This document shows, piece after piece, positions 26,214-35,375 of a stretch of DNA of 64,000 nucleotides. Made by a program: the position numbers and the translations under genes. The notes under the pieces were generated by a model. That model was given only the letters and a program-made list of their open reading frames with translations, was not told the origin of the DNA and searched no databases. The stretch comes from Lentinula raphanica. Lineage: Eukaryota > Basidiomycota > Agaricomycetes > Agaricales > Omphalotaceae. Each line of letters opens with the position of its first letter. The first letter of the stretch is position 1. Location of the stretch: assembly GCA_027919835.1 (NCBI GenBank), contig JANVFP010000022.1:186001-250000 (forward strand). Direction: 5' to 3'.

Positions 26214-26339
26214 TCACTTGCTCTCCCCGTTCTTAGCGAGATGACGAGCATTCACTACCACGATATGGTATCCAACGACGGTGAGCATAGCAAGTATGCC
26301 AAGGGAGTTAGCGAGTGTATACAGTGTTGCGTGCGTCAT
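26214..26339 (-). CDS. OST4: OST4, mini-subunit of oligosaccharyltransferase
   Basis: A 41-residue membrane peptide of the ER oligosaccharyltransferase complex, which N-glycosylates proteins. It starts MTHATLYTLANSLGILAM and ends in a polar tail (VNARHLAKNGESK). It has the standard OST4 layout: a short luminal N terminus, one helix with the LANSLG...YH pattern, and a short cytosolic tail. The coding region is intronless. A likely 5'-UTR intron runs from about 26401 (GTACGC donor) to the AG at about 26349 (ATTCCAG acceptor), just before the start. The frame is open further upstream, but the OST4 family begins at this Met. Divergent from QCR8. The call rests on length and helix pattern, which are typical of OST4. 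Confidence 0.8.
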   Translation of the reverse strand: MTHATLYTLANSLGILAMLTVVGYHIVVVNARHLAKNGESK

Positions 26340-26547
26340 GGGGTTGCCTGGAATTATCGTCAGTGAGTGAACATTTTGATTTCTCGATAACTGTACAGCG
26401 TACTGGTTGGAAGGAGAGGTGGAACTTTGACAAGCGCTCGAGGACGTGGCTAATTTTCCACGTGGTTTGAGAATTGGCGCCAAGGCGGAAAGGACCGGCT
26501 CTGCAGCCTGTCTACAACTTCATTATCCTCGTCTCTCTCTCGCTATC
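26340..26547. promoter_or_regulatory. Bidirectional promoter OST4 / QCR8
   Basis: Only 208 bp separate the two start codons, and part of this is the OST4 5' UTR with its probable intron. Both genes must share core promoter sequence here. Confidence 0.6.
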
Positions 26548-27079
26548 ATGAGGCCCTCTATCAACCGCGCAAGTGAAATGCCTGGTCGTACGTGCTACTG
26601 CTAAACATTTTCAAACCAAAATTGACCACTGTTGTGCTGTTACAGCTCAAAGGGCCTGGGTGAGTTTTCTCCGTCGCTGGTCATCAATATCAGAAAGCAA
26701 GAAACTCAATCCTTTCTAGAGCTCTTGGTGGGGTGCCCCAATCATCAAACAAAAGGGGATCATACAGTACAGTACGCTTATGGACGAATGTCACTCGTAG
26801 ACATTTCTTGACTATCTCAATCAGCCCTCGCACCCAACCAAGCCAAGGCGGGACCTCACTGGATCCGTACCTATATCTTCAACTTCTATAGACGTGTCTC
26901 TGCTGAAGCCGTGTACTTTGTCATTCCTTTCGGAATCGGTGCGTTGTACACATACTATCCTGTATGCTTTCACTCTGACATTGAACCCAGGCTACGGAAT
27001 CTACACATGGGCCAAACGTCGAGACGCATATCAAAATTCCAAGGCTGGACATATCGCTTCTGGAGCTGCTCACCATTGA
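26548..27079 (+). CDS. QCR8: Cytochrome bc1 complex subunit 8 (QCR8)
   Basis: Small membrane subunit of mitochondrial respiratory complex III, 102 residues. Five exons: 26548-26587, 26646-26659, 26720-26771, 26825-26938, 26991-27079; the 14-nt second exon is needed to keep frame. Diagnostic parts are WWGAPIIKQKGI near the N terminus, the APNQAKAGPHW stretch, FNFYRR before the helix, and the single helix AVYFVIPFGIGYGIYTWAKRR followed by a polar tail. Length and order match fungal QCR8. No cleavable presequence is evident, as usual for this subunit. Confidence 0.92.
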
Positions 27080-27508
27080 TAAAATAACATGTGAGCCTCC
27101 ATTACTGAAGAAAAGCTTTGTTCTGACGAAATTTTCAGTGATGTATAGATGTGTTGACCAGTTTCTAATATGAAGTCCAAAATTTGAATTCATCATCCTG
27201 GCTTGCATCCCGGACGATTAGTGCAGTCAGCAGATTCCAGCATTGAACCAAAGAACACAACAAATCAATATCACAGTGAAACGCCATTGAAGCTTTCAAC
27301 TTTGAACGAGCGCGATAATTGAAATATGCGTCATCGAGTCTCTGATGAAGACTGTTCAGTGTTCACTGGCAGTCGTTCATTCCTCATTTCTCATTTCCTG
27401 TGACTAACTGGTATTCAGTAACGTACATTATACGCTTACAACGACCCCTTGCGGTCTATAGTTAGGTGCTTATCCGTCTACATATATACATATTCTAATT
27501 CTATAGTT
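27080..27508. other. Convergent spacer QCR8 / Myb-GST gene
   Basis: 429 bp between two stop codons. It is AT-rich with no open frame of note and presumably holds the two 3' UTRs. Confidence 0.6.
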
Positions 27509-29625
27509 CTATGGGTGAGTTTGTACTGGTTCACCGTCTCGCACGGCTACCCATGATGGTCTTGATGATATTTCTGTCCACCATCTACGAACGTGGTTAG
27601 ACTCCATTGCAGATGACATCGCAAGAATGAGAATGCACCTAGTAATGTTTGGGCCCCCTCTTGTCATGATATCGCTGCCAGCGTTTGTAAGTTTGACGCC
27701 ATATGGAACATGGTACAAATCCGCCAAAGTGAGTTCCTAAAATCTGCCAGTCAGACACTTCTGACATCGAAGTAGACGGAGGATTTCACTGACATCGCCT
27801 GCGAGATAGTTCTGTTTACTGAGAATATTCTCATACCCTTCAAGCTTCGACGACAATGCTGCGATAGAGCCAGCGAATACGGCCTCGTCGGGATCAAGAC
27901 CTTTTGACCTGTCCGGGGAGAGAACTGTCAGCCAAATTTTCTAGCCCAGGAACATTCTGTCTACATACCGTTTGGTGACCTTTTCATATACGGCTTTGGA
28001 TGCATATGGCGCAAAAGCAAATACTTCAGTAAACACCGCCTGCTCGAATAAGGCACCAAGCTTCATGTTATATGCATCGGGTATGAGTTTGGTTCCTTGG
28101 TCTGCATATTTGGTGGCAAGATATCGACATATGGCTCGAGATTCGCATAGTACGAATCCGTCATCTTCCTGTAAGAGTAGATTGAGCGAAAAGACGGTCG
28201 CATATGAACCAGAAACTTACGATGACTGGAGCACTAAAGGGTTGTCGGATAAGATCTCGAGTTTCAATATCGGACATGTTATCGAGGTTGACGAATTCGT
28301 ATGGAATGTTCTTCTCGTGTAAAACGATTTGCACTTGCTCTGTACTGGCATTATGCGGAGAACCGAATAACTTCAGTTTTCTAGTTGTAAGATTCGATGT
28401 ATGTTGAGCATTGGCAGAGAGTAAGAACGAGGGCGATAAACTCTGCTCGGCGAAGGAGGGCATCATAGAAGACGCGGAAAGTGAGAGTCCCTGCTTTACA
28501 CCTTCCGATAAGAGAACGGTATTGAGGTCTTTCGAACTCGAAGTTGAGGCGGTGGACAGTTGAGATGTTGAGGGTGAAGATGGGTATTTAATGGGAGGCA
28601 ATGTGAATAGATCATGCAGCGACAAGGTCTCCAGAGTTGATCGATACTCTTGCGTTTCCATGGAGGGCCAGGAAAATCCATTCAAATCGATCTCAAAAGG
28701 TGATGAGGAGAATGCCGGGGTAGAAGTGCCAGGTAGTGATAACTGTGGGGTCACAGGCGAAGTAGACGATGAGGATGAGTCGGAAGTGGAGTAAGGAAGG
28801 GTCGAGATTTCACTCGAGGTCGGGCTAGGACTGAGTTTAGGGAGTAGATCGAGACCACTGTTACACCGGGTAATGCTGTTATATCTACGAAGAGCAAATG
28901 AGTCTTTTGTTTCTTTGAACTTCATGAACTACAAACCTGTTCTTCGCAGCTAAACCTGTCCTTCCTGGAAAATGCGTTTTCACAATCTTCGACCAGACTT
29001 TGCCATGCGTATTCACAGCCTCGACTAATTTCGCGTCCTGCTAAGACATCAGAACATATTCTTCTTTTTCTCGTCCAAAACAGTACCTCAACCGCGGTCC
29101 AACTCGTTCGGTCTATTGAAGGATTCAACGTGTCTTTCCAGCGTTTGGCACACTCTACGGACAGGAGTCAACAAATATTCTATGTTGGGGGGGTCAATTC
29201 AAGAGGCTCACGGTCGCTATTTCGCGTTTCCACCACTGTCGCGATGGCTGTCCACCTTCCCCGAACAGTAAGAAACCGACTAGAGAATCTCGACTGGATT
29301 AACCCACCTCGAACCATATTTCTCAATTGCTCTCAGCAGCCGTTCATCTTCCTCAGGACTCCAATTTCCTTTTGCTACATCCGCCTTGGCAAGCTTCGCA
29401 AACCAGCGCTTACGACAATCCTTATTGTTACGATTCGGAATATGTCGTGCAATAGCATGCCATTTTGAAGGATTCATGATTCTTGTGGGATCCTCTACCG
29501 ACGAACTCAGATCAGCGAATGGTGTCAAGGAGGAACAACAATACAAAGCCATCACCTTTGGCAATAGCATCGCGAAGGAGTTGATCCTCTGCTGCAGACC
29601 ATGAGCGACGCTCTCGTTGGTACAT
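27509..29625 (-). CDS. Three-repeat Myb DNA-binding protein fused to a glutathione S-transferase
   Basis: Predicted 541 residues. Ten exons: 29625-29556, 29494-29308, 29255-29212, 29154-29087, 29040-28937, 28884-28221, 28168-27969, 27908-27794, 27736-27639, 27584-27509; all phases close. Myb repeat 1 is about residues 6-58 (RRSWSAAEDQLL...DCRKRWFAKL), repeat 2 about 63-113 (GNWSPEEDERLL...DQCAKRWKD) and repeat 3 about 117-165 (HGKVWSKIV...AAKNRYNSITR). A Ser/Thr/Pro linker runs to about 326. Residues 327-541 are a complete GST: thioredoxin-like half (KLKLFGSPH, APVIEDDGFVLCESRAICRYL) and helical half (YLAGDELTLADLYHVPYG, RPSWVAV). The junction lies inside the single uninterrupted exon 6. No Met occurs where a separate GST would normally begin. 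The segment before the cis-Pro reads QPFSAPVI, apparently one residue shorter than usual. An in-frame start further upstream (29709) is possible. Confidence 0.85.
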
Positions 29626-30746
29626 GAGTATTAACAATGCTATCCAGAGTCTTTCCGAAGTAGATAAGTACCCTTCGTAACCAAAGCTGATTGGTTTCAG
29701 ATACGACACTTATCAACATACACTTTGAATCCCGAGCATGAGGGGAAAGGTGAGATTGAAAAATGGCCTGATGAAATTTTTTCTACAATCGTTTCCTATG
29801 TCGTACGTTCCCGCAACAATCCCGCTCCCGAAGAAATTCATGTTAGCGGCCGTCAAAGCTGCATTGATTCTAATCAGCCATTCAACGTTCCCATTTGGGG
29901 CTAATATTCCGATGAATACTGCCCGCAACAGGTATCCGACTCGGACATCCGACAGCTGAGGTCAATTCGATATACATACAGAAGATTGCATGGTTATCTG
30001 TCCGTGAACAACGCCCTGGCCCCTCATCATGACTCTTTCGTACATACTGAGAAATATACATGCACGCCTCAGAATTACCTCGAATTGCATTCGGATTCGT
30101 CAGAAAATCTCTACCACACTTTCTGTACCTAGCCCGAGAATGCTATTGGACAAGCCTGCATATGATTGTCGCTTGGCAGATCCTCTATTTGTAGGATACG
30201 AGAGCTACATATTGAGCTCAGGATTCAGTAGATCACCGATGAATCAGGATCATTCAGGATAGCAATCAGGTGACTTATCGATTATTATAAGTCAGTGCAG
30301 CTTGGCATCGGTTTGAACAGTGCTATTTCCGGGACCATTTGGAAATACGCATGCGCAGTGGACTTGAAGCTACGAGTCCGAAGAGAAGAGGAATCCTGAT
30401 GTCGCTAGTGCTCGGAGTCGTTCATGTGCAGGGATCCACCTGTTCGAGCTCGTTGAAAATTTAGGTTGCAATGCCTCTTCAAACCCGGGTAAGCACACTC
30501 CATGATCTACGATGAAGCAACCTCTGTTTCGACCGGCGAATCGAGCGTCCGTCTAACCGTTCATTTAATGCATATCATTGATGTGGCACTGATCGTGTAT
30601 CGGTAAGCAGAGGTACATTGGAGGTACAGCAGTATACAGGTTCAACATAGGAAATTCTACAGCAGTGGTAAGAGGATAGATTGAGGATATACATTCAATA
30701 AATATACAATGATAAATATGAATCCCGAAAACATCAGTGCGAACTC
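29626..30746. other. Intergenic region upstream of the Myb-GST gene
   Basis: About 1.1 kb between two minus-strand genes. It includes the presumed Myb-GST promoter. A 71-codon frame at 29713-29928 (-) has no recognisable domain. Nothing else is supported. Confidence 0.5.
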
Positions 30747-32463
30747 TCAACAGATCGTTGACCGGCGAGCCCGAGGTCCTCGGGGACGACCTACTCGAAG
30801 TCCAGAAAGAACAGAAGGGGCTGAATCCGGAGGGGAGGTGCCTGCGATTGAGGTTTCTGCGCTATACGGCGGTGTAAGTAGCCCATTTTCCGAACCAAGA
30901 CCTGAAAAGAAGAACGAGATTCATGAAGTCAAATGCAGTCAATGGTTAGGATTGAGGCTTACCGCCTTGGTAATCCGTCTGTGGTATAGTATGCGTTAGA
31001 AAATCAAGGGCTTTCCCCTTCCCTTTATCCACGCGCGTCGACTGAAATTGATTTTCGACTGTCGCCTGATTTCCCTTCCGAGTACTGTAACCATGAGATG
31101 ATATTGGTGGGCTGGGAAGAGCTTTGATCTCTGTGGTGTAACTTGTAGGAACAACTTTCGAAACTCGAGTAAAATCTGATGTAGCTGAAGAACAATCTGA
31201 GATGGCTATACTTGGAGAGATGGCAGAAACGTGGTATCACCTTTGATATACAGCACCTGACTTTCATCTCTATACGGTCGACTCGATACTGTAGCAACGT
31301 TCGTGGTATTGGCTCTTGCTCGAGAGATGAATCGACTTTCTGGCGAAGAATTTCCAGGGTGATGAGGAGGCGATTGCGGTGTAATCACTCGCCCCGTCAG
31401 GTAGCGGCCGCCAGGAGGACCATAACGTGACGAGTTGCTAGCGCGAACAATTGGCTTGGATGTAGATTCGCTATAGTGGGAATCTTCATAGACTCAATGA
31501 AAGGGATATATGACTACTGAAAAGGTTTTCTTACATGGAGGCGTGGTGGGAGCTTCCAAAGTGTGATCTGGAGTGCTGATCATACTACAGTCATCATTGT
31601 TGGGAGCTATGTGTGCAAGTCTCGAGCCTGAGGGGTTGGCAGAGATGGGACGAGATGTATGATTATTTCCAATCGTAGGGGATGCCAAGTTGGGTTGAAA
31701 GTCAGCTAGGATGTGCGTCAGATACTAGAGAGAGATCAGGGCATTCAGAATATTTACCGGACCAATCAGCCCAAGATCTGGCTCTAGGTCTGTTCGAGTT
31801 TGGAATTGGTAGAGGTCGAATCACTTTCGCGGTGATAGAGGTAGGTTCGTCTGGATTCTCTTCCACAGGTGTCAGCAGGCCAAGGGTCGGTTGACCCTTC
31901 TCAGGAATGACGAGTGACCTCAGCTTGGGAACTGGGGTTGATTGGGGTGCGTTGGCTGATACTCGAGCTCAGTCATTCGAACGTTATCTGGTTTTCAACC
32001 AAAACTCGAATACACTCACTATTATCCTCGTATGATGGGATTGCATCTGTTTCGTTCCCTATTCGCGATGTTTGGGGAATATACTCCTGGAGTGAAACAA
32101 TCACCGATTCATCTTCGAAGGCCACGGACATGGATTTCGGATCGAGCGTCGATGCAGAGTGAACCGGGCCCATCGTCGAAGAAGCTGGGACATCGAACGT
32201 AGCTTCCGACCTATTGTTCAAGCCTTCAAGCTGTGAGGATGATGGAGGGAAAGGCGGCCTGAAAGTAACAGTCCATGTCTGACGGGTTTAAGTACGCAGA
32301 GGACCTATCAGCTACTATTCATAGGACCGTTTGAATTTCCGATGCCGCGGGAACCAACTTCAATTCCTCCTCGATGCTGTGTGTCCAGAAAATATCCAAC
32401 TGAGCTCAGGATTCCGGTAAGCAGTAAAGAGATCACTAATACTGGTATTGGGGGGCATTTCAT
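30747..32463 (-). CDS. Membrane-anchored Ser/Pro-rich protein of unknown function
   Basis: Not recognised. The start MKCPPIPVLVISLLLTGI gives one hydrophobic N-terminal helix (signal anchor), followed by GYFLDTQHRGG and several hundred disordered Ser/Thr/Pro-rich residues. Exons by phase and composition: 32463 to about 32330-32350, about 32258-32020, 31955-31758, 31705-31535, 31483 to about 31241-31257, 31205-30963, 30901-30747. Two junctions are unresolved. After exon 1, a direct GTCC donor breaks frame by one base, while a GTTGGT donor with an upstream acceptor keeps it. After exon 5, a frame-preserving intron would be only about 35 nt. Recurrent motifs include LGLLTPVEE, RARSWADWS and LLTPPYSAETS. 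The C terminus is basic (VGRPRGPRARRSTIC). Length is about 480-500 residues, and no enzymatic domain is visible. Confidence 0.6.
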
Positions 32464-34175
32464 TACGTAGGACGTTCGGGTATAGAACCAGTATAGAAAG
32501 CGAGCAACAGCTGAACGTCGAAGTTCAATGACAAGAGAAAACTGATTAACTTATAACCAATATTCATAAGTATCTAATCTTGATTAGATAAGCCTGGCGC
32601 TCAAGATACTGAGTCTCGCAAATATACTAGTTCTGACTTCTACACGGCCAGGGCTGAAAAAGGATCCCATCCAAGCGCGTGTATAGATTGATTGCAAACA
32701 AACAGAATCTGTAAACACTCCTTCCCTTACCTAAAATCAAACCAAATCCTCACATTTAGTATATTTCTGTATCTTCAAACCAGTCTTGAATCATCTACAC
32801 CTACTTATGTGTACAATCCAATTTCAATGGTGGAATCAATCCGGATTTTCTTCGATCGTGCTCTCAAACCGGATTTGGTGGCTGTGAATTGGATCACTCA
32901 TGGTTGAACACGGTTGATTTTTTTCTGAGTTTTCACATCCCTTCTTGTCGCTTGCCTTCAATGTTGCAAAGTTTCTGCAAACCAGGTCAAGCAGCCCACA
33001 AGTTCCAGCAGCAAAATGACATTTCTACTTGCAAGACTCAATGCTATCACTGTCAAGTTTTCCCAGTCAAGACTCAAGATTCAAGAAGTCAAATTATCCA
33101 GGAAGAACTCAGGAAGAACTTGTCCGTTGAGCATCAAACTCGCTTCAAGCTCAAGATGTGCAAGACCCAAGATTCAAGACTCAAGGCTCCAGCTCAAGAA
33201 TCAAATGCTCAGTGTCTTTCGTGGCCTTTAGTGACTCACAGGACTGGCTAAGCAAAATTTTAGACTGGATGCCCGTGGTGGGTACTCATATATAGGATCA
33301 ACGATGGGTCATTGGTTGGAATTTGGTGGTGATTCCAGTGTGTGTCTTTAGCATCCTTTGAACCTCAACGACATCATCTAACAATGATTTATTTGTCTAG
33401 CCAACAAAGCCATCATCCAAGGACCGATGTCGATCTACATAGCCAACAACCGTCGACAAGCCATCCTGGGTCCAGCAAACAACTTCTCATCTATCCATTC
33501 AAAAACTCCGAATATCACTCCATCCAATGTACTCATAGTCTTGTCTTTGTAATGTGAATATACTCTTGTTGTTCAAATACCCGTGTAGATTGTCCAAGGA
33601 TGTGAGCAACCATGATCGGAAGGCATCGGGAAGCTTAAGGATGAAAGCGGAAGCTCTGCTTTTGAAACCACAATGGATTGTAGATTTGGTTGCAATCCAT
33701 ATTCCATCAGTTTCAGCCTTAAAAAAGTGAAATAGATCAAATCCGGTCCATCCCTTATCGAAAACAAACTGGACTCAAATCACTTTGAAACTCTTATTCA
33801 TCAAACCGGTTTGGATCTGCTCTGAAGTCCTGACTGTGTAAAGACTTCCACGCCGTTGCAATTCGCGATAACTTCAATGTTTACTCGCATAGTCATTTCA
33901 ATAGCGACATTCTCTTGGTCCAAATGCCTGATTGAAAGGCGAGACGCAGATATTGAAGAGCGAGCACAGTAAATCGTCCTCTCATCAACTTTCAAGGCAG
34001 GCGATGGTTTCAATTTGAAACTGGGCGCGCCTCAGGCTCAGGATCCCCTACAGACGAAAGACAAACAATATTCACAAGCCTTTGGATTATATCTGATACA
34101 CTCAGAAACAAGATACACTCAGAAACAATACACCAGCCTACTGCATATATCCTCCTCAATGTCCACTGGTCATGT
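32464..34175. other. Intergenic region with short imperfect repeats
   Basis: About 1.7 kb with no supported gene. From about 33020 to 33210 the + strand carries many loose copies of a tcaagactcaaga-like motif, giving an oligo-Ser/Gln/Lys-biased frame that looks repeat-driven rather than coding. The first bases upstream of 32463 are the presumed promoter of the membrane-anchored protein. Confidence 0.5.
34095..34128. repeat. Perfect 17-bp tandem duplication
   Basis: Two adjacent copies of gatacactcagaaacaa lie just downstream of the stop of the small secreted protein gene. The origin is probably replication slippage. Confidence 0.75.
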
Positions 34176-34828
34176 TTACGTCAAGATCGTGTAAACCTCA
34201 TCCGATGCACCAGTGCAACCAAAGTTTCTGAGTGCGTATTGAGAGGTTGGGCCAATGCGGATACAAGCATCGGACACGTTATGAGGTCCTATCACGCAAC
34301 CTTGTCCCAAAACTTTGCCTGGAGAAACGTCCGTCCCGCAAGTATCGCAAGTAATATCGAAGACTTGGTTCCTACGAAATAAATCTCAGAATACAATCTG
34401 GCGGAATCAATGTATCGGACTCACGGCTGATAGGTATTGATGTTCAAGGTATTGAGGATGAGCTCCCCCCCGGTGACAGTCGCGGCCAAACCGTTGTCGA
34501 CGTCTCTATTCATTTCATAGAAAATCAGGACACTGATTAATTAGAAGAGGCAAGAATAGGGAACCTACGTGATAAAATAGCTCGTCGGGTACTGGCCGCT
34601 CTGTCGAATATACCAGTTGGGGACGCCAAATCCTTGGTACGCCTCTCCTACAATGACGATGTCGGAGGCATTGCCAAGTCCCCATTCGAGCCCTGCAATC
34701 CCTACGCTTTGGATCGATACAGGTACTCCTTGTGCATTGGGATTGCAGGTTGAACGTTGGACAGGTGTAGCGGATACAACTGCGAAGAGAAGGGCGGTGA
34801 GAGATAAAAGAGAAGCTGTCGCAAACAT
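34176..34828 (-). CDS. Small secreted cysteine-containing protein
   Basis: Predicted 178-residue secreted protein of unknown function. Three exons: 34828-34569, 34505-34425, 34371-34176; phases close and the stop is TAA. Residues 1-21 form a signal peptide (MFATASLLSLTALLFAVVSA), with cleavage likely near SATP. The mature part has six Cys, four of them in the last exon region (DITCDTCGTDV, GQGCVIG, DACIRIG, NFGCTGA). It also has Asn-x-Ser/Thr sites (NAS, NVS). It has no membrane helix or repeat. An in-frame Met 15 codons upstream would give a longer, less typical leader. Size and Cys content fit the loose class of small secreted proteins of mushrooms; a role in host or substrate interaction would be guesswork. 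Confidence 0.75.
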
Positions 34829-35375
34829 CTCAAGAACGAAAAGACTAAGGAGCCTGAAGATTAGAGGTTTCACGAAAGCCCTTCTTATATGCTTTCCTCG
34901 CGGCCATATTGTCCCGCAAATGTCAAACCAAATTTTGTCTAGTGTAGGTCAATCTAGGTCAGACAGTGCCATATTGATACAATGGTGTGGTCTCAATTAT
35001 TACCCCTGCACAGAGAAACAGTCCAAGAAATTGTATTCCGTCTCCTTTCGTCCCTCCTGGATGGCTAAGGGGATATGAATCCTTACACATCGGTGTTGCA
35101 GCACAATTCTTTGAACTTGTCTGTACACTATTCGAGTGCCCCCTCCGAGAGGTCAGCAGTTCAACCATACTTGTGCGAAGCCATATAGCGATAGACAGTA
35201 CGGGCTGTGTTTCCCGCTGGCGACATAAAGCTATTGCTATTTCGAGCCCACAAAACTGCTCTATGGAGCCTATTGCCCCTTTCTAAGACCTCACATACAT
35301 ACCCGCATTTCTGTAGACTGTAGTACATATACTTGTATTTATTTCTATTGTCAAGTTCCTCATAGTAGCCGAGCA
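34829..35375. other. Intergenic spacer upstream of the secreted-protein gene
   Basis: 547 bp between the secreted-protein start and the transporter stop, both genes being on the minus strand. No supported gene. Confidence 0.5.

Noticed and set aside
27509..28370. GST as an independent gene
   Set aside because: The frame runs unbroken from the Myb part through one exon and no start Met lies at the GST boundary. It remains possible only if cDNA shows an internal start.
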